From Arthonia radiata (Eukaryota > Ascomycota > Arthoniomycetes > Arthoniales > Arthoniaceae), in the NCBI GenBank assembly GCA_002989075.1, contig PSQN01000003.1:1174865-1238864 (forward strand): DNA of 64,000 bases, given 5' to 3'. A program made the position numbers and the translations under genes. Positions 52,483-64,000 of this stretch are shown here, piece by piece. The notes below the pieces were generated by a model. That model saw only the letters and a list, made by a program, of their open reading frames with translations, did no database searches and had not been told where the DNA came from. The number at the start of each line of letters is the position of its first letter. Position 1 is the stretch's first letter.

Positions 52483-55400
52483 TTGAAATCTCCGGATAAA
52501 AACCAAGAAAAATGCCCCTTTTGCAACAAAAAAGGGCATAAGCCGGCAACTTGTTGGAAAAAATACCCAAACCTCCGGCCAAATTCCAACAAAAGCTCCG
52601 AAAATACCGATTTTTCAATGTTTTCTGTACAGAGTTCCGATCTACAAGAAGAACAATGCTTTACAGCATTACTAGACGGAGTCAACCACTCTATCAATTC
52701 TTGGATCCTCGATACAGGCTCAACAAGTCATATTTGCTCGAATATTGACCTTCTAACGGATATCCGGCCAACTGACCGGCTTATTCGTTGGGGAGGGGGG
52801 AAGTCAATCCGAGCCTTCCAGACAGGCAAAGCAAAACTGTTCTTTAAGAACAAAACAATTGTTCTAGACGAAGTTTTGTTTGTTAAGGAATTCGGAATTA
52901 ACCTCCTAAGCTTCGACAAGCTTAGAAAGAGGGGAGGTAAGGTAACTCTTGGCCAAAACAAGCCAAAAGTTGATTGGGCCGGACAACTAACCACCGAGGG
53001 GCGGTATGTTGACGGTCTAATAGTGATAAAAGCTCAGACTATTAATACAGTCCGATCTCTCTATACTATTTCTTCGAAAACTGACCTCTGGCATCAACGG
53101 ATAGGACATATAGGCGAAAACGCCTTAAAACAGCTTAAAAAGGTTGCCCTAGGAACAAATCATTCGGACAAATTGGGAGATAATTGTCAAATTTGCTTCG
53201 AAGCAAAGGCAACGGCTAAAGTTAGCCGAGAAACTCCGGACGAATCGGCCAATTATTTGGAAAAAGTCAACTCAGATATTTGCGGGCCAATTGTACCGCA
53301 AACCCCTTCTAAAGGTCGATTATTTACTAGCTTTATAGACGATAAAACCCGGTATACGACTACCGAGATACTACAGTCTAAAGATCAGGTTTTCGACGCA
53401 CTATCTACCTATATTACACGGGAAGAAACGCAGTCCGAGCATCCTTTTAAAAGACTACACTCGGACAACGAAAAAGAATACCGGGAAGGCCGGGTAAAAC
53501 AGCTCCTAAAACAAAAAGGAGCTATTCTAACGACATCCGCACCGTATACCCCCCAGCAAAACGGACGAGCCGAACGCTTTAACCGAACAATTGTTAGTAA
53601 AGTTCGAGCAATGCTTTATACCGCCGGGCTACCCCGGATGTATTGGGGTAAAGCGCTAAAAGCAGCTACCTACATCTACAACAGGACCCCTAATACCGGA
53701 TTGCCGGGGTTTATTACCCCGTACGAAGCAAAATATGGCAAAAAACCGGATGTCAGTACTATCAAAATCTGGGGCTCAGTCACGTATCTCAAAGAACCCA
53801 AACCAAAAAAGCTAGACGCCAGAGCAACTGCCTATATCCTAATAGGCTACGGATCGAACCAATATAAGCTCTTAGACCCCAATAACCGGAAGATTTACTG
53901 GGGGAGAGACGTCTACGTCCAGAAAGGAAAATTTATTCGGGACCTACGGGGATCTACGATTAATCGATTAACCAAGAGTATTCCTAAAGAGCCCGAAGAA
54001 CAACTAAAAGTTGAGTTCAAAAATAAGCTAAATCCAACCGCTGAATCTTAAGATAATAGGGAGGTACCTCCCAATGAAGGAGGAAGTCCCCTATACGAGG
54101 AACAATATACCTCCCCTATATCTTAACAACTAGCGGACGAATCTAGACAAGAACTATACTAATCTAGAGCTCTAGACGAGTCTAACCTTTCTACCGAGTT
54201 AGATTACAGAAGTACCGAAGACCCTAGCCGGGCAGACACCGATTGCGCCCAGAAAATAGATTTTACATACGAAAACGCTAACAAAATTTGGTTTAACGAG
54301 TTCTACAATGATCTAGAACAATACGCCAAACAGGCCTTAGTCGCAGTTACTAAAGAGCCTACTAATTTAAAAGAAATAAGGGCATCCAAGGATTAGCCTT
54401 CTTGGCTAGACGCAATACAGTCGGAGCTTAAAGAGCTAGCTAACTAAGAAACCTAGATATTAACCGAGCTGCTGCCGGGTAGAAAGGCGCTAAAAGGGCG
54501 CTGGGTACCGAAGATTAAGTACCCCCCGGAGGGCGAGCCGATTTTTAAAGCCCGCTAGGTAGCTAAGGGCTGCTAGCAAAGACCCGGCCTCGATTTTATA
54601 GAGACCTTTGCAAATACGGTAAATTTAATTACCTACCGGCTTATACTAGCCTTAGCAGCAGAGAAAGACTAGAAAATAAAGCAATGGGACGTAAAATTAG
54701 CTTATCCTAACGCAAAGTTAGACGAGGTTGTCTATGTCGAGCAACCAACTGGCCTATCTAACGGAACTAATAAAGTTTGTTGAATAAAGAAGGCCCTTTA
54801 CGGTCTAAAACAGGCCGGCCGACAGTAAGAAGCCTACCTTCAAGAATTACTAAGGGAAATAGGTTTCGAACCCCTAGTATCCGATTAGTCGGTTTATATC
54901 CGAAGAACGGAAATACAGGCAATTTTAATTGCCTACGTAGACGATATATTAGCGGTATCCAATTCTACCGAAACGATCTCCGGAATTTACCAGGAACTAA
55001 ACAAAACTCTTACGGTTAAGGACTTAGGAGACGTTAGTAAGTTCCTAGGAATCAAAATTACCCGAGATCGCCCGGCAAAAACGATTCGTCTAGACCAGTC
55101 GACTTATTTGGCTAAAATTTTAACCAAATATTCGAAGAAAAACGGCCGAATGCCCGGGAAAATACTACAACCCGTCGGCTCAAAATTGACACCGAATCCT
55201 AACTAAGCTAGCAGTGCCGATATTTCTAATTATCAGCAATAAATTGGGTCGATTTTCTATCTAACAACAAAGACAAGACCCGATATTGCCTTTACAACTG
55301 GCCTACTAGCCCGGTATATGTCGAATCTTAGCGAGGAGCACTAGAGAGTTTTAAGTAGTCTTTAGGCTTACTTAGATAAAACTCCTAACTTTGGCCTTTA

Positions 55401-56031
55401 CTACAAATCTCCCTCAATAGACGGTATAACCGGCTATTGTAACGCAGATTGGGGGGGGGACCTCGGCACCAGGAGATCGACTACCGGCTATATCTTTCTA
55501 CTCAGGAACGAAGCCCTTAGCTAGAATTCGAAGCTACAAAAAACGGTCGCCTTAAGCTCTTGTAAGGCCAAATATATGGCCCTTAAAGAAGCTATAAAGG
55601 AACAGTCATTTATCCGATCAATTGCTACCGAACTGTCCGGGATTTTCGAAGAAAATTCGATTACTACCGTTTTAGCGGGTACTTTTGAAAAGTCTGCGGA
55701 TAAAAAGACTTAGCGGGCTTTAACGCACCAGGCAAGCACATATTTGCCCGGGCAAGCCGGTCAAATTAGACCGGAGACCCCGGTTTTGCCGGTAAAACTG
55801 TTACTCACCGACAGCAATTCGGCAAAAGAACTTACAAAAAACCCTACCTTCCGAGCTAAATCTAAGCATATTGATATACAGTATCACTATGTTAGAGAAA
55901 ACGTTCAGGCAGGCCAAACAGAGCTCAAATACGTTTCTACAAAGGAACAATTAGCAGACGGTTTAATAAAACCGATCGACTTAGCTAAAATACTAACGTT
56001 TAGAACTCAAATTAGCTTACAATCCGGCTAA
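52483..56031 (+). pseudogene. Copia pol: zinc knuckle, protease, integrase, RT, RNase H
   Basis: One frame carries all domains. A CX2CX4HX4C knuckle is at 52513-52554, the protease active site (Asp-Thr-Gly) at about 52711, and the integrase HHCC around 53089-53208 followed by the D,D,E triad (last part in PQQNGRAERFNR). The frame is open to TAA 54049. From there to the true end at 56029 the same frame continues through about 18 stops, mostly at positions where Trp or Gln is expected. It holds the RT catalytic YVDD at 54934-54945 and the RNase H region (YCNADWGG, then ADGLIKP). The first 523 codons have no stop at all. Confidence 0.88.
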
Positions 56032-56055
56032 AGTAACTAGTCGATTAAGGAGGTA

Positions 56056-56562
56056 TGTTGGAAATTAACTAACTAGCTGGTTAGCCGGAACCTCTAGAGA
56101 TCTAGAGTATCGGGCAGGTTTTACCAGCTGTCTCGGTCTAGAATAGAACAAGCCCTTTACCTTAAAGGTTGGGCCTAGTGGCCCGGGCCTAGAACAAAAA
56201 GAAGCATTGTACGACCCGTCCTAGACAGCTGGCCTATAGTCTAAGATAACACGGAATAGACTAAGACTAATAGTTTTAGATAGACGGAATTACTATCTTA
56301 TGCGGTAAGTTACGGGTTATCTGGCCCCTATCAAAAGAACAGATATCTAGTAAGTTCTATATAGACCGCTAGACTTAAATATATAAGCTAAGATCTCTCT
56401 AGAGGATTTTAGCTAACAAGACAAACAATATAATAATAGCTTCTCCTTATTATTAAGTATTGTATCTGTATTAAGCTTAAGTATTGCACTAGTCCCAAGC
56501 TAGTCTCGTCTTCCTACTCTTTGTAGTAGTGTCCTTCTTCTTCCCTACATCCTTTTTTAACA
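56056..56562 (+). repeat. 3' long terminal repeat
   Basis: The same length as the left LTR, with more CA-to-TA type changes, for example in the stretch matching 51541-51610. It is followed directly by the TTTAA duplication. Confidence 0.9.
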
Positions 56563-58769
56563 TTTAATTATTATAATATATACTAAGAATATTTATAAGT
56601 AGAACTAGTTCTAGTATCTATTTCTAATACTTAGCCTCTTTTATTTATAAATAAACTTTACTTATATAACTAGAGCTAGGCTTAGTTAGGATATATCCTA
56701 TCTAAGGCTTATATAAAGAGTTAATAGATAGAAAGAATTAATTATAATACCTCTTAATTAGTATAAGTAGGGCCTAGAGCCTCTTATATAATAACTTATA
56801 ACCTAATAAAGGTATATTATAGCCTAAATTTAATCTCTAACTCTTCTAGATACTTATAGTAGGTCTAACAGAAGCTTAAATATAAAGGTATCTTTAGTAA
56901 AAAGAGTAACTACTAGATACTTAAAAACTTTTTAATAGATATCTAGAATAGAAAATTTTTTATATACTAGCTAGTTAATTAAGAGCTTAATTAACTAATA
57001 ATAATATAGTAAATCTTAAGCTTAATTTAAAGTCTTAGAGTTAAGTACTTTAAGTATTTAATTAAATTAATAGTAAGGTATATTAATAACTAAGTTTATA
57101 GTAAAGGTACTAACTAGAAGCTTTAGTACTTTATAGACTTCTTTAAAAATACTAGGATATTTTTTAATCTATAGTAGACTATTAAGTATAGTAATATTAG
57201 AATAATTATTGAATATATATACTACTACTATATTCTCTTCTATAGTACTAATATATATAACTATATAATTAAATTACTTTACTTTCTTTATATCTTTACT
57301 ACTAGGTATCTTAATTTATCTATATAAGACTTTTTACTATAGATAATACTTATTAATACTAAAGAGTATATCAATAGCTTCTTTTTAGTTAATCTTATAA
57401 ATAAGTACTTTAATAGCCTTATTAAGTAAATTTAGCTTAATAGATATAATAGCTACTAGATATCTAAAAATATTATAGAGTATAAAACTATTAAGAAGTT
57501 ATTATTAAATCTACTTAATAAGTAGCTAATAAAGTAGCTATTACTATACTAGTCTAATATATATTCTTCTACGTATAGAGACTAGAATATCTTTCTTATA
57601 GCTATTAGATTTTTACTAGTAGTATAAAATAGTCTAAAGACTAATTTAATAGCCTTGAATAAGCCTCTAGACTATATTTAACTAGGTCTCTAGTATATTA
57701 GTAATAAAATTATATAGTTTAATAGACTTTTAATATATCTTAAGTTAATCTATATAGAAAATAAAACTATACTTAAGAATCTTACTTAATAGATAAATAA
57801 AGATACTATAAAGAACTACTAGGTTTTTTAGTATATTAAGCAAAGCTTTTAGAATATTAAGTATACTTTAGATTTACTATAATATAGCTTATAGTATAAG
57901 TTTTAATAAAATCTAAATAGTACTTTTAAATAAAATATTAAAGATAAAGATAAAAAGATATATAATAATATATATATTAATTATATTATTAAAGTAAAAG
58001 TAGCTCTATATAGATATTAAGTACTTATTAACTATTTATTAACTATCTACTAACTACTAAATAACTATATATTAAGTAGTATAGTTATTATAATAATAAT
58101 TATTATTCTATCTAATCTAGAGATAAAGATAGTTACTATTATTAAGCTACTACTTTAAAAAAGTTGATTCTATATTAGGTCTACTAAATCTATATTTAAG
58201 TATTATTACTAAACTATATTAACTCTTCTTCTTCTTTAGAGTTAATGTTACTAACTAATACTAAGTTAACTAAAATATAAATACTAACTAAACTCTACTA
58301 TAGTCTATACTAGAACTATAGGTAGGTACCTTACTAGTACAAAAAAGATAAAATTAGAGGAGAAATAAGAATAACTAGGCTAGTAGATAGTTAAATAAAA
58401 GCTATTTTAATATATATTAGTATTAAGTTAAAGTAAGGTTAAATAATTAATATACCTTAAGGACTAGAAGTAATAGAAGTAACTAAGATAGTAGAGATAG
58501 TAGAAATAGTACTAGTATTAAGACTATACTAGGTAAAATAACTAAAAATTGTATATAGACTATAGTAGAGCTAGTAGATAAGAGTAATTTTTTCTATTAT
58601 AAACTTATTTAAATTCTACTAGTAGTAAATATATATATAAATAATTAATTTATTAGTAGATTAAATTAAAAAAGACTTAAATATATAGTTATTTAAGTTA
58701 AAATAAATAAATATAGTAGTACTAATATTAATTTAGAGTTCAATATTATTATTAATAGTAGTATAATCT
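56563..58769. repeat. RIP-saturated AT-rich DNA (right arm)
   Basis: The continuation of the 49735-51181 block. No intact frame. In one plus-strand frame most stops are TAG and reading them as Trp gives long protein-like stretches (57480-57990), so an eroded transposon gene is possible but unproven. Confidence 0.7.
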
Positions 58770-60900
58770 AGATGTAGGGCAGAAAGCAGTTAGATAGCAA
58801 AAAGGGCCTAAATAGGCTCTACTAGTGTTCAAGCTAATTATTAAGGAGACCAGAAAGAAATATGTTTACTAGAGGAAAGATATTCTTCTAGAATCGCAGT
58901 CTTTCTAAATAGACAACATTCTGTTTCAATTCGCTATTAGGACGTTTATATATTATAACTATCTTTCCTCTTAAGAAGGATCGCCCTCAATTCGGATGCA
59001 ATCCGCTATTTCTATCGTACCTTCTATTTATTGTCTTACGTAGAGCAATAACCTTATTAAAAATCTGCTAGCTTATATTTACGTTTAGTCGGAAAAAGAG
59101 TAATGTTGCTTACTATTATTCTACGCGTCGTTTAGTGCTAGTTTTCTGCAGCACCAAGTTATAGTGCTAAGCTTTACTTTTAATTTAAAGCTCCCGAGCT
59201 TAAGTTATAAGCTCGATAGTAAGGTTATATATTATTTTTACCTAATTTTACGTTCTTTTGTATACTCTTATATACACTTTTACCAATTAATTGCCTCTAT
59301 AGATAGTAGCAACCTATATAAATAGACTTCTTTACTCCTATATTAGTACCTATAGATAGAAGCTTTGTTATTAATACTTAACGATAGATATAAAACAAGG
59401 CTCTTACTCTTTTAAACTTTCTCTTTCTTTCTTTAACATTATTATACTCTTCTACTTAGTCTATAAGCTTCTCTTCTTTAATAGGCCTTTACTTCTCTTC
59501 TTAAGTAATAAGTTTGTAGCTAATTTAGTATTAGATTGCCTCTAATTTACCTTTATAATCTTTACTATATTGGGTTTTAACCCCGTTAACAAACCTACTG
59601 CTAGAGCGAGCTCTTCTAAAGCGCTAACTTGCCGCTTAACTCGCAGTATTAAGGACTTTAAAGCCGCTATTAATCTTAAAGCTCTTTTTTATAACGTTTA
59701 TAAAAAAAAAGCTTCTAAGGTTACTTTATTAATTTCTAAATTATTTACAGCTTCTCTTAGTCTACGCTCTTTTAAACTAAGTAGTATATCTCTAACTTCT
59801 ATAACTTTTTATAAGTTTACTATCTCTTATTACTTTATTTTAGTCTAACTATTAGCATTCTAGCTCGTTAAAAGCGTTACGTTTATAAAGATAACTTTAA
59901 TAATAATAAGATTGTCTGTTCTCCTTATTACCGCGGTACTACTTATAAGCCCGAGTCGTTTATAAAGTCTTGCCGGTCTATCTCCTCGAATTCTGCTTTT
60001 TGCGCCGTATCTGCGTTAATTTAGCCTTAGCTAGAGGCTTATATTTCGGTGTGCTGCCGTTATATAAAGATCTTATTTAGCGACATAGCTGTACGTAGTA
60101 GTTCTTCTACGAACTCCGATTTTAAGTATTATAAGAACTAGACCTATAAGTAGCTTAAAAGATAGTACGCTAAGTATGCTCGCTGTACTAGTATTAGAAG
60201 GTTAGAAGATAAGTATAAGATAGTAAGTCTAATACTTCTCTGTCTTAAATACTAATTAACTCTATATTAACGTATACTAGATTTCCGCTCGGTAGAGACG
60301 TATCTACAATCTTCTTATACGCGCTAACTTCTTTTTAACCTTTAGCGAGAATATCTAAAATAACAAAAAGTCTTTCTGCGACAACTATCTTACTCTACTT
60401 CGCGCCTTTTATATTTAGCTATAGGCCTAGTAGCGCGGTCTAAATACTAAGTCGATCGAGTAGACCGATACTAATAATTTTAAGTGCATTAAGACGCTAC
60501 GTCAGAGCTTCGATTCTGATATAGAGTTGTACGGCCCTTAGCCGCCTACGAATAAGGCTTCTTATAAGCTAGCTTTAGTAGATCTAGTTAATTAGATTTA
60601 AGACCGCGTTAATAGTAGTTGTAGCTAGGTTAAGTAGTATTATACCGCCGATCCGTACTAACTTTAGTGCCAGTTTAAGTAGTCTTCTTATAGTTTTCTG
60701 CCTTTTGTTTAGCTAGGGTTTTAGTCTATATAAGTAGTTTTCCTTAGTCTATCGGAATAGTTCTATATTTTCTCTCTGTACAAGTCTTATTTTAGCTTTC
60801 TTATAGCTTAAGCTTTATAATTATATATAAATAGTCTTAAAGTTTAATACTATACTAATTCTATGTTTTAAACTATACTTAAGGTAATCTACCTTCTCTT
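58770..60900. repeat. Degenerate repeat DNA, possible LTR and downstream region
   Basis: Less AT-rich than its left neighbour. It begins near TGTAGGGCAGAAAGCAG at 58775 and contains TATATAAATAG at about 59312 and a pyrimidine run CTTTCTCTTTCTTTC near 59417, as an LTR and its edge might. A 92-codon ORF at 59570-59848 is not recognisable. I cannot assign orientation or boundaries because no second LTR is in view. Confidence 0.35.
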
Positions 60901-63900
60901 CGGCGTTATATTGTAGACTAATTGCGTAGGCTTGTAGCTCTTTCTTATTCGCGTTGCCTAGTTTATCTTAGACGCTTATCTCTTGGCTCAGCGTCTTTAC
61001 GCTTCTTAAATTTCTTAAGAGCGTTAGAGTCTTTAAGATATACCCGCGGCTTTATTGTATTATTTGCCTCTAACTACCTCTACTACTTAGTCCAATACTA
61101 GTCTTTATTCTTAACCTTAAAGCAGATCGTCTTAACGAGCTATTCTTTACTACTATCGACTTTAATTAGACTAGATAGTTTCGTACCGGGCCGACGGCAA
61201 TATAGCTCTAGTAAGGATACATAAAAGACAGAGTAAATGCGGTAGAAGTCTAGTAATGCTAGCTAGTAAGCTTATTTATCTACTTTCTTAAGGATTCTAA
61301 ATAGTTCTAAGCTTCGATCGTCGAGCTTCTTTATTAGCCTCTTTGTCTTAAGGTTCTTTAACGATAGTAGCACTAAGTCACCTACTATATAGTATTTTAG
61401 TATATACTTAGTGTTATACTATTCTATTTACAGACGCTAAGCTTTTTCTAGCTGCTGCTTTATTTCTTATTGATGAAGAAGACGTTCTTTTATATACTTA
61501 ACTGCTATAGAATATTTTAACTTAGACTACCTTCCTTCTTAACGGGAGGTATCCTTACCAATAGAAAGGTTGTTTAGCTTAACTACAGTATAGTACCGAT
61601 TCGACGGCGGCGCGCCGTCTAGTACGTCTATAACGCAACCAAACGTACATTCAATTAGCAAAATTTTTGTTAATAAATAAACTTTTAAATTATACGTAAA
61701 AGCAGCTTCTTTTAGATACTTATACTAATTATCTTAATTCTAAGAGATATAAATACGCAGGTAGTTTTTAAGCTTCTGGTTCTAGCGCTCGGTTTAGCTA
61801 TTAGTTTGACGGTAAAATGCTGTGCTCAACCTTCGTTTTACGGCTAAATACTAGTACAAGGTGCTTTAATATAAGCTAGTAAATATAAATTCTCTATCAG
61901 ACAAGAGGCTTCTCGGGAATTCTAACGTTTTCGCCTAGTGTTTGTAAAGCACTTCTATTAGCTCTATAGCATCTATAGTTTTACTAACTAAAATATAGGT
62001 TACAAACTTAAAGAAGCGGTCTACAACTATAAGAATTAAATTAACAATGTCTCCGTTCTTTAAAAAAACTATCGGTAGTTTAACAATAAAGTTTAAGAAT
62101 AGGTTCTTAAAGAGGCCAATTAGAACCAATATCGCCGCTATTTCGCTATATAGCTTATACCTCTTTATAGCTGTCTGTTAGTATATATTGTATTTAGCAA
62201 TAAAGTTCTTAATATATATTACTATCTTTTCTTACGTATATTTATGTCTTAGAATTTTAAGAGTCTTCTTAACCTTAAAGTAGCTAATAAGCTTATTATT
62301 ATAATTTCTGCTTATAATTTTAAGCTTTAACGTAGAGTATTCTAATATCTAGATTTTACTATCTTAGCGCAACAACCTGTAGCTATTAACTAATTATTTT
62401 ATATACTTTAGAGACTTAGAGTTCGAGTTAGGCCCTATTAGGGCATCTAAGTCGATTCGACTCGTACAGCGCTTTCTTATACCGGCTTAACGGCGATCTA
62501 TTACCGTTTTATTACTTTTACTGACTTTTAGTCTTAGTTAATAATTTTAACTTCGATACTTTCTGCTTTATAAAGGCGTCTCTCTGCTGAGCTTCGAGGA
62601 TTAAGGTCGCGAGACCCCGAAAAGTATTATCGTAAGCTGTTTTGAGAGCGGTAGCTGTAACTACCTTAACTCGTAATACGAGAGCTACCGGAAAAGGCTC
62701 TGTATTAGTAGAGGAAGATAGACACGTTTCTTGCTTCTAAACGTTCTATATAAAGTCTGTATCTAACTCTAATCTACCTTCGATTTAGACTACAGTTGCG
62801 TTCAAAGTTTTAGATCGGTAGCTAAACCGCTAATAGTGTTTAAACTAATTTTTAAGCAATATAATTAAGACAGCAATTATACCTTCTTTTGGGCTAGAGG
62901 ACTCTTTCCTAGTACTCGGCAAAGTAGCACCTCTCCTAAGCTTCTGCTATAGACTCGGCGATATCTTATTGGCGTTATCTTCCTTTGCTCTACGTAAATT
63001 CTTGTAATCTAAATAACGCGACGGCGCGTCTACTAGGTTCTTACTATTCGTACGGTATAGTATTTTAAAGTTAAATACTAATAGGTCTTTTACCTAGCGC
63101 GTCTATTAGCAAGACAATACTTTCGTTGTTATAAAATACTATAGATTATTGTAGTCTGTTACGACCTTTACTAAGTGCTATACACTAATAAGGTAATAGC
63201 GCTAGTACTTAAAGCTAGTCTATATTGCTATAAGCTCTTTATTATAGATATTATATCTTAGCTTAGCGTCTATAAATTTCTTTAAAAAGAACGCTACCGA
63301 ATACAGGTATATATCTACCTTATTATTAGTATTAGTTCGAGCGGTGTCCGCTATATCTAGTATAGATAAGCTTAAGTTAATATTTAACGGCAATAGTAAT
63401 CGGCTATCTTCTCTTAGCTAAAGTAAGATGCCTACTATTATAAAGTCTAATGCGTTAGTTATTAAAACGATCGACAGTACTAGGTTAAAGTACGTTAGCA
63501 CTAGTATATTTATAAAGGCTTGCTTTAGCACTTTAAAAGCTTCTTGTTAGGCTTTGCTCTAGACAAACTTAACGTCTTTCGTTAGTACGTTTATTGGTAC
63601 TACGATGCGGCTAAATCTATAGATAAATCGCTAGTAGAAGTTTACGAATCTCAGAAAGAACAGAATCTGCTTTGCGGTAGTAAAGACTAGCTATTCGGCT
63701 ATAGTCCGCACTCTTTTTAGGTTTATTTCGATATTATTAACTTTTACGGTAAACCTTAGGAAAGAAACCTTAATAATGTAAAATTAACACTTAAACAGCT
63801 TTGTAAATAAACCCTATTTATAGAGCCTTCGCAGGACTTCTTTAATATAGTCTTTATAGCTTTCCTCCTCTTCAGAGAAAATTAAGATATTGTTTATATA

Positions 63901-64000
63901 AACGATACATACGGTATCAACAAGATTATCTATAGCTTTATAGATGTATACCTAGAACGTAGTAGGGGCGTTTACTAGTTTAAAAGACATTACTAGGTAT
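60900..64000 (-). mobile_element. Ty3/gypsy retrotransposon pol, RIP-destroyed, runs off the right edge
   Basis: On the minus strand, from the edge leftward: reverse transcriptase (YLVMSFKLVNAP, then the catalytic YxDD as YINN at 63889-63900), RNase H (ITNALDF where TDAS is usual, then NIYNKELIAI), integrase core at 62129-61935 (VVDRFFKFVTYILVSKTIDA) and SLLSDREF/TAFYRQTNS, the C-terminal GDLVLLSLKNLKTKRLIKKL near 61350, and a chromodomain-like end near 61100-60950. Many in-frame stops and two Asp-to-Asn changes in the RT active site show it is dead. The chromodomain suggests a chromovirus. gag, protease and the 5' LTR are beyond 64000. Confidence 0.85.

Larger units (their letters stand above)
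51182..56562 (+). mobile_element. Ty1/copia LTR retrotransposon, RIP-mutated
   Basis: A complete structure of 5381 bases: LTRs at 51182-51688 and 56056-56562, each 507 bases, starting TGTTG and ending AACA, and a 5-base target duplication TTTAA on both sides. A primer site follows the left LTR and a short purine tract (AAGGAGGT) precedes the right one. The order gag, protease, integrase, reverse transcriptase, RNase H is that of the copia group. The two LTRs differ almost only by transitions, mostly C to T and G to A. The element cannot code for its enzymes because of many stops. Sequence inside is interrupted by the gap at 52316-52482. Confidence 0.92.

Noticed and set aside
55744-56031. Stand-alone 95-codon gene
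   Set aside because: It is the RNase H end of the copia pol frame.
59570-59848. 92-codon ORF as a host gene
   Set aside because: It lies in degenerate repeat DNA, has no recognisable feature and its orientation relative to the flanking element is unclear.
61935-62129. Stand-alone 64-codon minus-strand gene
   Set aside because: It is the integrase core of the gypsy element, flanked by the rest of pol in the same orientation.
1-64000. tRNA, rRNA or CRISPR loci
   Set aside because: I looked for T-loop words (GGTTCGAATCC type) and repeat-spacer patterns and found none that fold or fit.

Overview
The window is nuclear DNA of a filamentous ascomycete, most likely a Dothideomycete; that placement is an inference. 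The supports are short GT-AG introns of about 50-95 bp with CTAAC/CTGAC-like branch sites, fungal secondary-metabolism genes, a GH10 xylanase and a DUF3431 gene. There is also a sharp change at about 49.74 kb from balanced DNA to AT-rich DNA that is almost free of CpA and TpG, the signature of repeat-induced point mutation (RIP).

Bases 1 to about 30.5 kb hold a polyketide gene cluster whose left end is cut off. In order: a non-reducing PKS (KS-MAT-PT-ACP-ACP-CMeT-R visible), an LsdA/ferritin-like membrane protein, a HxxxD acyltransferase, a BBE-type flavin oxidase, a Zn2Cys6 regulator, an AYR1-like SDR, a group A flavin monooxygenase, an MFS exporter, a second HxxxD acyltransferase, an MDR enoyl reductase, a second MDR reductase and a second MFS exporter. 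An aldehyde-releasing PKS together with a dearomatising-type FMO, a flavin oxidase and acyltransferases suggests an acylated azaphilone-like product. Several genes sit in head-to-head pairs. The acyltransferases and the MFS carriers are each present as two diverged paralogues.

From 31.2 to 37.5 kb there is a small secreted protein followed by a four-member tandem array of secreted Ser/Pro/Thr/Asn-rich proteins that I do not recognise. Three of the four carry a basic pair, a likely Kex2 site, at residues 51-53, and all end in a Gly/Val/Ala-rich tail. Copy 1 has three in-frame stops, all explainable as CpA to TpA changes; copy 2 has one stop; copy 3 appears to have lost its stop; copy 4 is open.

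From 37.7 to 41.7 kb there are three diverged copies of a roughly 210-222 bp repeat and at least two decayed genes. From 41.7 to 49.4 kb there are two orphan genes, the xylanase and the DUF3431 gene.

From 49.74 kb to the right edge is a RIP-eroded repeat island. It contains a structurally complete Ty1/copia element (51182-56562, 507-bp LTRs, TTTAA target duplication) inserted in older AT-rich DNA, and a RIP-destroyed Ty3/gypsy element on the minus strand that runs off the right edge. There is an assembly gap at 52316-52482 and a single N in a G run at 26799.
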